Origin: an uncultured bacterium
Lineage (GTDB): Bacteria > Bacteroidota > Bacteroidia > Bacteroidales > Bacteroidaceae
Direction: 5' to 3'
Assembly (NCBI GenBank): GCA_905216095.1
Contig: CAJMSQ010000003.1
Location: 41,843 to 105,842 of the forward strand
DNA: 64,000 nt
Made by a program: the position numbers and the translations under genes
In this document: positions 36,877 through 45,752 of the stretch, in pieces
Numbering within the stretch: position 1 is the first letter of the stretch
Layout: each line of letters starts with the position of its first letter
Notes under the pieces: model-generated
What the model was told of the DNA's origin: nothing
Seen by the model: the letters and a program-made list of their open reading frames with translations, nothing else
Databases searched by the model: none

Positions 36877-38983
36877 TTGGAAATGGATGTTCGTGCTGTT
36901 GTGGGCCCTTTTGGGTTGCTCCGACACGAAAGACACTGCCGCAGGCGGAAACACCAAAGTGCAGGAACACACGATTGCCGTGGTCATGCCGCTCGGCGGC
37001 GGACTGGAAGAACATTGGCGCCGCACACTCGCATTCCTCAACCGCAACATGGAGATAGCCTTTCAAGGCCGGGACACGCGCGTAAGCCTGAAGTACGAAC
37101 TCTTTGACGAGGACAAGGAGGACGCGGACCGGTTGGCCGAAAGCCTGGCCCGCCGCGACGACATCGAAGCCGTAGTGGGCTGTCTCTATTCCGCCAACGC
37201 GCAGGCCATGATCGGCCGGCTGGCCGATGCCGGAAAGCCGTTGTTCACGATGAGCACGTCGGCCGAGCTGGCCAGGACCAACACCCGGCACGGCTACCTG
37301 TGGGCCATGGTCGAGACAGACATCACCCAGTGCGAGGTTCTCCTGTCCAAGGCACAAGGATATGGCGCGAAGAAAGTTTCGCTGCTGGCCCGCGAGGACA
37401 ATCCTTACTGCAATACGTTCGTAGACTGGTTCCCGTTCCAGGCAGGCGAGCTGGGACTTGAAGTCAGCGGCGTGCATCTGTACAACGAAAATAATGTCGG
37501 TTCCGTCTGCGAGGCAGCCTGCGCCACCGGCACCGACTACATCGTCTGCGTGCCCGCCACGGTCGAGGAAGTAGGCCTGTTGTGCGACGCCTTTGCCCGA
37601 TACGAAGCCACGCACACGACGGCACCCCGCAGAATCTTTGGCGACACGGCGTTCGGCAGTGATGTGCTTGAACAATACGGTGACCGTATGGAAGGCCTCG
37701 AGGGAATTACTTTCACGGCTGACCCCGAGAGCGGTTTTGAAGTTTCCTACCGCACCTTCTTCAACGAAGAACCGTCACTCGGCGAATCACAACTCTACGA
37801 CGCCTGCACATTATTATATTACGCCTGGTGGCATGGCATCCTGCACGAGGCGGAAGGCCCGGACCTGACCGCATGTCTGCGGGCCGTGGTGGACGGCCGC
37901 GACATGAACCACTTCGGATGGATGGCCGAGGACATGCGGATGGTGGTCAGTGCGATGTCTGACGGACAGCGGCCCGACATCAACGGGGCTTCGGGCAACT
38001 TAGACTTTGACAAGAACGTCTACACCAGCGTGTTGGAAACCACTTATGCCAACTTCATGGTCTATGGCGGCCGCTACGTCACACTGGGCTACAACAAGAG
38101 CAACGGAGGCCGCCGCTCGGACGCCACACTTGCCGGGTGGAACTGGAAAAGCACGCAGATGCAGGAATTCGGTGAGGCGGACAACATCAGCTATCCCGCA
38201 CTCAGGGACAAGTGGGCCTTGCTTGTGGCCGGCTCCGTCGGCTGGGAGAACTACCGGCATCAGGCTGACGTGCTTTCCGTGTACCGGATGCTGCGCGAAA
38301 AAGGCTATCCCGACGATCACATCATACTCATCATGGAAGACGACATAGCCTATCATGCCGACAATCCCTGTCCCGGTGAAATCCGCACCGACATGGACGA
38401 CGACAATCTATACACCGGCGTCAAGGCGGACTACAAAGTCTCGGAACTTTCACCGGCCGACGTGATGAATATCCTGTCGGGCGTAAGGACAGACCGCACC
38501 CCGGCCGTCATAGGTTCGGGCCGGCAGGACAATGTCCTTGTGTTCTGGAGCGGCCACGGCACGCAGGCCGAACTGTGCTGGGGCCGGGAGTTCATGGGCG
38601 TACGCAAGGAGATGGTAAGCGCCACCTTGGAGAGCATGGCCCGCGAGGGACGTTTTCGCAAGCTGCTGTTCCTCGTCGAGGCCTGCTATTCGGGCAGCAT
38701 CGCCAAGGAGGTAAAAACGCCGGGCGTGCTGTTCGTCACCGCCGCCAACGACAAAGAGACGTCGAAAGCCGAGAACTACAGCAACCGGCTGGGCGTGTGG
38801 ATGACCAACCGCTTCACCTACGGCCTGCGCGAACAGTTGGAGGACGACGTACATGTGTCTCTCCGCGACCTGTACTACCGGTTGTTCATCAACACCATCG
38901 GCTCGCACGTCACCATCTACAACACACCGAATTTTGGCAATATCCATACCAACGATATCAGTGAATTCTTTTTGTTTAACTAA
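36860..38983 (+). CDS. Lipoprotein: type I periplasmic-binding domain fused to legumain-like (C13) peptidase
   Basis: This 707-residue protein has lipobox LLGC (Cys20; an ATG at codon 3 is also possible). Residues about 36-400 form a leucine-binding-protein-like receptor domain (TIAVVMPLGGG, EAVVGCLYSANAQAM, FTMSTSAELART). Residues about 450-700 match legumain/GPI8 cysteine peptidases: WALLVAGS at 452-459, GWENYRHQADV, a GYPDDHIILIMEDDIA block with NPCPGEI, SGHG with His566, and VEACYSGS with Cys609. The position of legumain Asn42 is Val460, as in non-legumain C13 members. It is probably periplasmic or surface-anchored, cutting after Asn/Asp or transferring peptides in response to a bound ligand; that role is inference. 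It is the middle gene of three. Confidence 0.85.
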   Translation: MRMKNNWKWMFVLLWALLGCSDTKDTAAGGNTKVQEHTIAVVMPLGGGLEEHWRRTLAFLNRNMEIAFQGRDTRVSLKYELFDEDKEDADRLAESLARRDDIEAVVGCLYSANAQAMIGRLADAGKPLFTMSTSAELARTNTRHGYLWAMVETDITQCEVLLSKAQGYGAKKVSLLAREDNPYCNTFVDWFPFQAGELGLEVSGVHLYNENNVGSVCEAACATGTDYIVCVPATVEEVGLLCDAFARYEATHTTAPRRIFGDTAFGSDVLEQYGDRMEGLEGITFTADPESGFEVSYRTFFNEEPSLGESQLYDACTLLYYAWWHGILHEAEGPDLTACLRAVVDGRDMNHFGWMAEDMRMVVSAMSDGQRPDINGASGNLDFDKNVYTSVLETTYANFMVYGGRYVTLGYNKSNGGRRSDATLAGWNWKSTQMQEFGEADNISYPALRDKWALLVAGSVGWENYRHQADVLSVYRMLREKGYPDDHIILIMEDDIAYHADNPCPGEIRTDMDDDNLYTGVKADYKVSELSPADVMNILSGVRTDRTPAVIGSGRQDNVLVFWSGHGTQAELCWGREFMGVRKEMVSATLESMAREGRFRKLLFLVEACYSGSIAKEVKTPGVLFVTAANDKETSKAENYSNRLGVWMTNRFTYGLREQLEDDVHVSLRDLYYRLFINTIGSHVTIYNTPNFGNIHTNDISEFFLFN

Positions 38984-38996
38984 ATCCTGAGGAAAC

Positions 38997-40415
38997 ATGA
39001 AAAAGTTCTTTTTCTGGGCAGCCTTTGCCTCCGTGTTCGCACTGGGCGCCTGTTCCGACGATGACCCCGCCGGCGACGGCGGAGGCGGCGGCAAGGAAGA
39101 CACGCCCGCCGAATTGATGGTGATGACCTACGACAAGTTCCTGCAAAGCGACGATGTCGAAATCACTTCGCCCGACACCACGACCATCAGCGTAAGCAAA
39201 GCCTTCATCGAGGCCAATGCCATCAACGTGACTGTGGGCACGGAGCCGGTGCCGCTCGTCGTGTGGCGCACCATGAACACCGCCCCGTTCGTGCGCAACG
39301 TCGTGAAGTCCGAGGTGAAAGGCGACAAGGTGGAACTGACCACCACATACGGCGACATGGGCGACGTATTTCCCGACACCGAGTTTACGCTTGACACGGA
39401 GTTGCACGTGAACCGCGCGCAAAGCGCTTCGCGCCTGTCGCGCTCGGGCCGCAGCGAAGTGAACCCCGACCGCTATGTAGACACCGAAGGCACATATCAT
39501 CCGGCCGTCTACATCGTGAACGAGCCGGACGAAACCGACGGCTCCGGTGTAGCACGCAAGAGCCGCGCCGAAGAGGCACAATGCTTCACGGCCGAGGAAC
39601 TGCTCGAAGATAATGCCGACTTCCGCATCCTGAACATCGACCGCAGGATAGGGGACATCACCGTGCCCGTCGTGGACGAGAAGAACGTGAAAGTGAACGT
39701 CTACGCCAAGAACAACTACATCAAGGCCATTGCCGGGCTGAGGGTAAACGTCAAGACGAAGTGGTTCAAGCTGAAAAAGTTCGAGTGCATCACTTATGGC
39801 GACTTCGCCCTCAAGACCACCATCGGCCTGAACGCCTCCGCCAAGTACAAGAAAGGGGTGAACAAGCAACTGGCCACCTTCGGCAGCTGCACGGCCGTAT
39901 TCTGGGTGGGCATAATCCCCGTGGCCGTCACTTCAGAGATGGGCCTGCGCAGTACGGGCGAGTTCAATTTCAACGCCAAATGCGACATATCGACCACCAT
40001 CGACTGCTGGGCGAATTACGAAGCCGGGGTGCGCTACGAGGGAAGCTGGAATAGCGTGAGAAACGGCTCGGCCGGTTGCAACAAGGCGCTGAACATTAAG
40101 GCGGAAGCGGAGCTGAAAGCCAGCGCCGAGCTGTCTGCCATGCTCTATGCCAACGTAAGGCTCTACGGATGCGTCGGCCCGGAAATCAACCTCGGCCCGA
40201 AAGTGTCGGCAGAAGCCAACGCCAAGCTCGTGTCCGCCATCGAAGGCAACACTGCCCGCAACTATCTGTCGGGCAAATACAAGGTAGGAATTTCCGTGGG
40301 CGGCAGTGCGGATGCCATCATCAAGATATGGAAGTGGGAGCTTGCGCGCTGGTCCGCACCGTTCACCATCTGGAACGGACCAAGCAAGGAAGATTCTTTC
40401 AGAATAGACTTCTAA
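38997..40415 (+). CDS. Lipoprotein of unknown function in the legumain cassette
   Basis: This 472-residue lipoprotein (lipobox LGAC, Cys19) has a glycine/acidic linker (DDDPAGDGGGGGKEDT), a middle region with an arginine/serine-rich stretch (about 135-155), and a C-terminal half (about 235-470) rich in alternating hydrophobic strands and cysteines (CITYGDFALKT, GSCTAVFW, KCDISTTIDCW). That half suggests a large beta domain, perhaps disulphide-bonded. I recognise no family. It begins 13 bases after the legumain-fusion gene, so it is cotranscribed and may be its substrate, inhibitor or scaffold. The gene ends 64 bases before element E. Confidence 0.7.
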   Translation: MKKFFFWAAFASVFALGACSDDDPAGDGGGGGKEDTPAELMVMTYDKFLQSDDVEITSPDTTTISVSKAFIEANAINVTVGTEPVPLVVWRTMNTAPFVRNVVKSEVKGDKVELTTTYGDMGDVFPDTEFTLDTELHVNRAQSASRLSRSGRSEVNPDRYVDTEGTYHPAVYIVNEPDETDGSGVARKSRAEEAQCFTAEELLEDNADFRILNIDRRIGDITVPVVDEKNVKVNVYAKNNYIKAIAGLRVNVKTKWFKLKKFECITYGDFALKTTIGLNASAKYKKGVNKQLATFGSCTAVFWVGIIPVAVTSEMGLRSTGEFNFNAKCDISTTIDCWANYEAGVRYEGSWNSVRNGSAGCNKALNIKAEAELKASAELSAMLYANVRLYGCVGPEINLGPKVSAEANAKLVSAIEGNTARNYLSGKYKVGISVGGSADAIIKIWKWELARWSAPFTIWNGPSKEDSFRIDF

Positions 40416-40479
40416 GCCAGCGCGGCCTCGCACTGTGGCGCACGCCTCCCGAGACCGGCGCATCGGCCGCCGGCCCGTT

Positions 40480-40738
40480 TTAACACTTCTTGCATTTGGC
40501 CGAAAAAAGTATTATCTTTGCATCAGCAACGAGGGCAGACCGTCGGGTCTGCCCTCGTTTTGTACGTAAACACGCCTGTTTCCGGTGTGTTTACATGCCC
40601 GGCCGGCCGTTTTTACATGCACATGTAGTGAAAACCAAGATAGGGATAAGAAAAACTATCCCTATCTTAGGAAAATTTTCCTCCCGGAAAAGCCCCATTA
40701 CCCGCCCGCCGCGTGTTGCAGAAAGTTAAAAACGTTAA
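40480..40738 (+). repeat. Promoter-hairpin-array element, copy E
   Basis: Near-identical partner of copy D: TATCTTTG at 40513-40520 with a 20-nt spacer to TTG, hairpin AACGAGGGCAGACC/GGTCTGCCCTCGTT with a changed loop, array 40591-40670, end GTTAAAAACGTTAA. The shared sequence covers 40454-40743. The rest of 40416-40870 holds only the thyA promoter. Confidence 0.9.
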
Positions 40739-40833
40739 AGTTGAATCGGTGTCGGACGGCCGTGTCGCGGTCCTTTTACGGCCTTTTTGCCGTCTTGCTC
40801 CCCCTCCCCGGAGATTTATCCGCAAGAAAAATG

Positions 40834-40841
40834 TATCTTTG
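40834..40841 (+). promoter_or_regulatory. thyA promoter -7 box
   Basis: TATCTTTG, 29 bases before the thyA ATG; no clear TTG box at the standard spacing. Confidence 0.6.
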
Positions 40842-40870
40842 TGTCTTGAATCACCCATACGAAAATTCGC

Positions 40871-41665
40871 ATGAAACAATATCTCGACCTCTTGCGCCGC
40901 ATACTCGACGAAGGTACGGTGAAAGGCGACCGCACCGGAACGGGTACGAAGAGCGTCTTCGGGCATCAGATGCGCTTCAACCTTGAAGAGGGCTTCCCGC
41001 TGCTGACGACGAAAAAACTGCACCTCAAGTCCATCATCCACGAACTGCTGTGGTTCCTGCAGGGCGACACGAACGTGCACTACCTGCAGGAGAACGGCGT
41101 GCGCATCTGGAACGAATGGGCCGACGAAAACGGCGATTTGGGCCACATCTACGGATATCAGTGGCGCTCGTGGCCCGACTATGACGGCGGGCACGTAGAC
41201 CAGATAGCCGACGTCGTACGTCAGATTAAGGAGAACCCCGACTCGCGCCGCATCATCGTGTCGGCGTGGAACGTGGCCGACCTTTCGCGCATGAACCTGC
41301 CGCCGTGTCACTTGCTGTTCCAGTTCTACGTGGCCGACGGACGGCTTTCGCTGCAGCTCTACCAGCGGTCGGCCGACACGTTCCTCGGCGTACCGTTCAA
41401 CATAGCCAGTTATGCGCTGCTCCTGCTCATGGTGGCGCAGGTCACGGGCCTGCGACCGGGCGACTTTGTCCACACCACGGGCGACACGCACCTGTACCTG
41501 GACCACCTGGAACAGGCGCGCCTGCAGCTGACCCGCACGCCGCGCCCCCTGCCCCGCATGAGGCTCAACCCGGACGTGAAGGACCTGTTCGGTTTCCGCT
41601 TCGAGGATTTCACACTCGAGGGCTACGACCCCTGGCCTCACATTGCGGCAAAGGTTTCCGTATAA
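40871..41665 (+). CDS. thyA: Thymidylate synthase
   Basis: ThyA methylates dUMP to dTMP with methylene-tetrahydrofolate. The 264-residue protein has [11 protein letters not shown] near residues 21-31, the catalytic cysteine in [14 protein letters not shown] (Cys146), [17 protein letters not shown], and ends [11 protein letters not shown]. Size and motifs are standard. It is followed 87 bases later by folA, which recycles the dihydrofolate it produces. Confidence 0.98.
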   Translation: MKQYLDLLRRILDEGTVKGDRTGTGTKSVFGHQMRFNLEEGFPLLTTKKLHLKSIIHELLWFLQGDTNVHYLQENGVRIWNEWADENGDLGHIYGYQWRSWPDYDGGHVDQIADVVRQIKENPDSRRIIVSAWNVADLSRMNLPPCHLLFQFYVADGRLSLQLYQRSADTFLGVPFNIASYALLLLMVAQVTGLRPGDFVHTTGDTHLYLDHLEQARLQLTRTPRPLPRMRLNPDVKDLFGFRFEDFTLEGYDPWPHIAAKVSV

Positions 41666-41752
41666 CCAGGCACGACGAAAAATGAGAGGATTGTATATCA
41701 TGTCGTTTCTGAAATACATACATTCCACAACATCATAAATACACTCTACGCC

Positions 41753-42241
41753 ATGATTACCATCATAGCCGCCGTGGCCGCCAACCGCGCCATCGGCAAC
41801 CGTAACCGACTGCTGTATCACCTTTCGGCCGACCTGCGACGCTTCAAGGCGCTCACGACGGGACATACCATCATCATGGGACGCCGCACGTTCGAGTCAC
41901 TGCCCAAAGGCGCGCTTCCGCAACGCCGCAACATCGTGCTGACACGCGACACCGGCTACACCGCACCGGGCATCGAGACGTTCGCTTCGCTCGAAAGTGC
42001 GCTGGGGGCATGTACGCCCGAGGAAGAAATATTCATCATAGGGGGCGCGAGCGTCTATGCCGAGGCCCTGCCGATGGCTGACCGCCTCTGTCTGACGCAC
42101 GTGGCCGACACGCCGGACGAGGCCGATGCCTTTTTTCCCGAATACGACGAAACGGAATGGCGGCTTACGGCTTCGGAAAGCCATGAGGCGGACGAGCGCA
42201 ACGCCGTGCCTTATACCTTCGCCGACTACGAGAGACTATGA
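41753..42241 (+). CDS. folA: Dihydrofolate reductase
   Basis: FolA reduces dihydrofolate with NADPH. The 162-residue protein starts with the family pattern IIAAVAANRAIGN, has TIIMGRRTFESL near residues 40-51 and the EEIFIIGGASVYAEAL cofactor motif near 87-102. It lies downstream of thyA, and its stop overlaps the ATG of the nucleotidase gene (ATGA), so the three genes form a nucleotide/folate operon. Confidence 0.96.
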   Translation: MITIIAAVAANRAIGNRNRLLYHLSADLRRFKALTTGHTIIMGRRTFESLPKGALPQRRNIVLTRDTGYTAPGIETFASLESALGACTPEEEIFIIGGASVYAEALPMADRLCLTHVADTPDEADAFFPEYDETEWRLTASESHEADERNAVPYTFADYERL

Positions 42242-43980
42242 ACGCCATGTTACGCCTGCTGCTGACTGTCATGGGGCTGACGACACTTGTCACGGCACCG
42301 GCCGCCGACGAAGACACGCGCATCAAAATCATAGCCACGAGCGACGTGCACGGCAATTACTTCCCCTACGACTTCATTGCCCGGCGGGATGCCGCCGGCG
42401 GCCTGTCGCGCGTGGCGGCCTACGTCCGGAGCGAGCGCGAACGCATGGGAAGCGGGCGCGTGCTGCTGTTTGACAACGGCGACATACTGCAAGGGCAGCC
42501 TACGGCCTATTTCTACAACTTTATCGACACGACGGCAACGCATCTCTGTGCGGAGGCGCTCGGCTACATCGGCTATGACGCCGCCACGATGGGCAACCAC
42601 GACATCGAGACAGGACATGCGGTGTACGACCGCTGGGTCAAGGCGTGCCGTTTCCCCGTGCTGGGGGCTAACGTGACGGACACGCGCACGGGCAGCCCGT
42701 ATCTGCCGCCCTATGTCATACTGGAGCGCGGCGGGATGCGCGTGGCCGTGCTGGGCATGACGACGCCGGCCATTCCGCAATGGCTGCCCGAAGAACTCTG
42801 GTCGGGCCTGCGCTTCGACGACATGGCGGAAACGGCGCGCAAGTGGCTTCCGGTGCTGCGCGGTCGCGAGCGGGCCGACATTGTCATAGGTCTGTTCCAT
42901 TCGGGCATGGGGCCGGCGGACGGCGGCGGACGGATGGCCGAGCACGCCTCGTTGCAAGTGGCGCGCGAAGTACCGGGGCTGGACCTCGTCATCTGTGGTC
43001 ACGACCACCGCGAGGCTTGCCGTACGGTGGTGAACGTGGTCGGCGACAGCGTTCCCGTGATCAATCCCGGCGCCGACGGACTTCGCGTGGCCGAAGCCGA
43101 AATCACGCTGCGCCGGACGGCGGACAGCAGGCGGCGGGTGGCGGTAAAGGCGCGCACAGTGGCCATCGACACGCTGCAGCCCGACGTCGCTTTCTGCGAA
43201 CGCTTTGCCGCGCAGCGCGAGGCCGTGGAGCGGTTCACCGACGAGGTCATCGGACACAACGAAACGGCACTCTCCACCCGCCCCGCCTATTTCGGGCCGT
43301 CGCCTTTCGTGGACTTCATCCACTCGCTGCAACTTAAAATCAGCGGGGCGGACATCTCCTTTGCCGCGCCCCTGTCGTTCGACGCCGAAATCAAGGCCGG
43401 CGCAATACGGACGGCCGACATGTTCACCCTGTACAAGTACGAGAACCTGCTGTACGTCATGCAGCTGAGCGGACAAGAGATAAAGGACTACTTAGAATAC
43501 TCCTACGCCGGCTGGACGCGGCAGATGGGCGCGGCGGACGAGCCGATGCTGCTGTTCAGGCCGGGTGCAGAGCAACTGCCCGACGCATGGCAGCGGTTGC
43601 AGACGCCGAGCTACAACTTCGACTCGGCGGCGGGGTTGCGCTATACGGTGGACCTGCGCCGGCCGGCAGGCGACAAGGTGCGCATAACGGGGCTGGCCGA
43701 CGGACGGGAGTTCGACCCGGCGGCGACTTACCGCGTGGCCGTCAATTCGTACCGCGGCAACGGCGGAGGCGACCTTCTCGTCAAAGGCGCGGGCATCGCC
43801 CGCGAAAAGCTGCGCGACCGCATCGTGTGGAGCACGGACAAGGACCTGCGCTACTATCTGATGCAGGAAATCCGCCGTCAGGGCACCATCGCGCCGCGCG
43901 CCCTGGGACAATGGCGCTTCGTGCCCGAGGACTGGGCTGCGGCCGCCGCACGCCGCGACGCCGAAGTGCTGTTCAGATAG
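42238..43980 (+). CDS. Exported 5'-nucleotidase/2',3'-cyclic phosphodiesterase family metallophosphatase
   Basis: This 580-residue protein of the UshA/CpdB type has a signal peptide (1-22), the metal-binding motifs SDVHGN (about 35-40), DNGDILQGQ, MGNHDIE and CGHDHRE, and a C-terminal 5-nucleotidase domain (about 335-540, with SYAGWTRQMG and VNSYRGNGGGD). It should release phosphate from extracytoplasmic nucleotides and feed nucleoside salvage. Translational coupling to folA is unusual for an exported enzyme and is noted as such. Confidence 0.92.
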   Translation: MNAMLRLLLTVMGLTTLVTAPAADEDTRIKIIATSDVHGNYFPYDFIARRDAAGGLSRVAAYVRSERERMGSGRVLLFDNGDILQGQPTAYFYNFIDTTATHLCAEALGYIGYDAATMGNHDIETGHAVYDRWVKACRFPVLGANVTDTRTGSPYLPPYVILERGGMRVAVLGMTTPAIPQWLPEELWSGLRFDDMAETARKWLPVLRGRERADIVIGLFHSGMGPADGGGRMAEHASLQVAREVPGLDLVICGHDHREACRTVVNVVGDSVPVINPGADGLRVAEAEITLRRTADSRRRVAVKARTVAIDTLQPDVAFCERFAAQREAVERFTDEVIGHNETALSTRPAYFGPSPFVDFIHSLQLKISGADISFAAPLSFDAEIKAGAIRTADMFTLYKYENLLYVMQLSGQEIKDYLEYSYAGWTRQMGAADEPMLLFRPGAEQLPDAWQRLQTPSYNFDSAAGLRYTVDLRRPAGDKVRITGLADGREFDPAATYRVAVNSYRGNGGGDLLVKGAGIAREKLRDRIVWSTDKDLRYYLMQEIRRQGTIAPRALGQWRFVPEDWAAAAARRDAEVLFR

Positions 43981-44024
43981 CGGTAAAAGCCCGCCGGTTT
44001 TCCGTATACGTATCCCTGCATTTT

Positions 44025-44102
44025 CTACATGGCTTGTAGGAAAAACTACAAGCCATGTAGTCGCGCGTAGATGGCATGTAGTTTCTCCTACAAGCCATCT
44101 AA
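44025..44102. repeat. Stand-alone four-unit palindrome array R5
   Basis: Four 15-bp units with 6-bp spacers; the last unit is degenerate (CTACAAGCCATCTAA). It lies 45 bases after the nucleotidase gene. Confidence 0.85.
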
Positions 44103-44161
44103 TTTTCTGTATATGATTTTCAGTGATTTACGGAAGGCTTTTTGGCCCTCCGTATCGCGGC

Positions 44162-44219
44162 TAATCGCGACAAATTCATGCCATCGAAGCAATAAATCGC
44201 GCCACCTTGTCGCGATTAT
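44162..44219. repeat. 12-bp perfect inverted repeat around TCGCGA motifs
   Basis: TAATCGCGACAA (44162-44173) and TTGTCGCGATTA (44208-44219) face each other across 34 nt, with further CGCGA/CGCGAT motifs nearby. The DNA is clearly more AT-rich than the flanking genes. Its origin is unknown; an insertion remnant or a binding site is possible. Confidence 0.5.
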
Positions 44220-44297
44220 CCGGTGTTTTTTTATTAAATTGACGCGATAAGATAAGTTGAGATGACTACCGAGACCGAAATATTATAATTCCTGCAC

Positions 44298-44406
44298 TAC
44301 AATCCGCCTTCAAGCGCATCTTTATCGACCAGTTCCTTTTCGCTGTCAAAACTTACTTTTAGGTTATCGGCACGCATATCTCCGCAAAATGCGCCGGCGG
44401 CAGAAT
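44298..44406 (-). pseudogene. Orphan coding tail
   Basis: A minus-strand frame ends at 44298-44300 with the codons FCGDMRADNLKVSFDSEKE followed by LVDKDALEGGL and stop, a charged composition resembling a real protein C terminus. The upstream part is not open to any full gene and runs into the TPP-riboswitch promoter. It may be the end of a gene whose body was lost. I do not recognise the family. Confidence 0.3.
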
Positions 44407-44420
44407 TTCTCCGGCCTGTG

Positions 44421-44452
44421 TTTTGCCATTTCGGCAAATGAACTTACCTTTG
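44421..44452 (+). promoter_or_regulatory. thiSGHF promoter
   Basis: TTTTG (44421-44425), exactly 19 nt, then TACCTTTG (44445-44452). Transcription would begin just before the TPP riboswitch. Confidence 0.8.
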
Positions 44453-44466
44453 CAGGAAGTAAAGAC

Positions 44467-44612
44467 AAAGGGGTGCCCTTTCCCGCTTGCGGAACGGGCT
44501 GAGACCGTCCCGCAAGCGGGAGAAGCGCGAATGTCCGACAGGGCCGCGCACACCACGCACAGCGGATGGAACCCTCAGACCTGATGCAGATAATGCTGCC
44601 GTAGGGATTGTT
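44467..44612 (+). promoter_or_regulatory. TPP riboswitch (thi box)
   Basis: The aptamer landmarks are present in order: GGGGTGCCC, a short P3 stem CCCG/CGGG, CTGAGA, then ACCCTCAGACCTGATGCAGATAATGC and TGCCGTAGGGA. About 67 nt are inserted between CTGAGA and the ACCC strand, including CCCGCAAGCGGG, which is complementary to CCCGCTTGCGG in the P3 region. It controls the thiamine-biosynthesis genes that start 79 bases downstream, repressing when thiamine pyrophosphate is plentiful. Confidence 0.93.
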
Positions 44613-44690
44613 CTGTCCGGCCGCCGCGCACGCGGCACTTCTTTTGATTTACTTTCACATCTTACCGCATTTCCTCATTCAGACAAAGTC

Positions 44691-44888
44691 ATGAAAGTAA
44701 ACGTAAACGGCAAAGAAACAATTACATCGGCACACACCGTGGCCGAACTCATCGGTGAGTTGAACATACCCGGCAACGGCGTGGCCGTAGGCCTGGGCGG
44801 AAAAATCGTACGTCGGACCGAATGGGACGCGCAAGCCCTCTTCGAAGGGGCGGAAGTCGTCATCATCAAGGCGGCCTGCGGGGGATGA
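44691..44888 (+). CDS. thiS: Sulfur carrier protein ThiS
   Basis: ThiS is a ubiquitin-fold carrier that delivers sulfur, as a C-terminal thiocarboxylate, for the thiazole ring of thiamine. The 65-residue protein begins MKVNVNGKE and ends in the required Gly-Gly (KAACGG). The start at 44691 excludes riboswitch sequence that would otherwise be translated in the same frame. It is first in the thiS-thiG-thiH-thiF operon. Confidence 0.95.
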   Translation: MKVNVNGKETITSAHTVAELIGELNIPGNGVAVGLGGKIVRRTEWDAQALFEGAEVVIIKAACGG

Positions 44889-44964
44889 GCCTGACCAGGC
44901 CATGGCGGAACGGGCAGGCCTGTCCCGCCGGATTTCATGAGCAACAACACAACAATCACATATT

Positions 44965-45738
44965 ATGGAAAAATTGATTATCGCAGGACGCGAGTTCGGT
45001 TCGCGTCTCTTCCTCGGCACGGGCAAGTTCAGCGACAATGCTACCATGGCCGAAGCCATTACGGCCTCGGGCACGGAAATGGTGACCGTGGCCATGAAGC
45101 GCGTGGAACTCGGTGACAGTGACGACGACCTGCTGACACACATCGTCCGCCCCGGTCTGCAACTGCTGCCCAACACCAGCGGCGTGCGTACGGCCGAGGA
45201 GGCAGTCTTCGCCGCACAGATGGCCCGCGAGGCGTTCGGTACGGAATGGCTCAAATTAGAGATACATCCCGACCCGCGATACCTGCTTCCCGACTCCGTA
45301 GAGACACTCCGCGCCACCGAACGGCTGGCCGCGCTGGGCTTCAAGGTATTGCCTTACTGCCAGGCCGACCCCACGCTGTGCAAACGGCTGGAAGAGGCGG
45401 GCGCAGTGGCGGTGATGCCGCTCGGAGCGCCCATCGGGACGAACCTGGGACTGCGCACGCGCGACTTCCTGCGCATCATCGTGGAACAGGCCGGCGTGCC
45501 CGTGGTGGTGGATGCCGGAATCGGGGCGCCGAGCCACGCCGCCGAAGCCATGGAACTGGGTGCCGATGCCGTTCTCGTAAACACGGCCATCGCTGTTGCG
45601 GGCCGGCCCGTCGAGATGGCAAGGGCTTTCCGCCTGGCTGTCGAAGCCGGACGCGCGGCCTACGAGGCCGGACTGCCGGCACAGGGATCGACGCTCGAAG
45701 CCGAGGCCAGTTCGCCGCTGACCGCATTCCTGGACTAA
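44965..45738 (+). CDS. thiG: Thiazole synthase
   Basis: ThiG joins deoxyxylulose phosphate, dehydroglycine and ThiS-thiocarboxylate to form the thiazole phosphate. The 257-residue TIM-barrel protein begins with [15 protein letters not shown], has the Schiff-base lysine in [10 protein letters not shown] (Lys97) and the phosphate-binding region [30 protein letters not shown]. Size is standard. It works in a complex with ThiH, encoded 14 bases downstream. Confidence 0.97.
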   Translation: MEKLIIAGREFGSRLFLGTGKFSDNATMAEAITASGTEMVTVAMKRVELGDSDDDLLTHIVRPGLQLLPNTSGVRTAEEAVFAAQMAREAFGTEWLKLEIHPDPRYLLPDSVETLRATERLAALGFKVLPYCQADPTLCKRLEEAGAVAVMPLGAPIGTNLGLRTRDFLRIIVEQAGVPVVVDAGIGAPSHAAEAMELGADAVLVNTAIAVAGRPVEMARAFRLAVEAGRAAYEAGLPAQGSTLEAEASSPLTAFLD

Positions 45739-45752
45739 ACAAACGTAACAAG

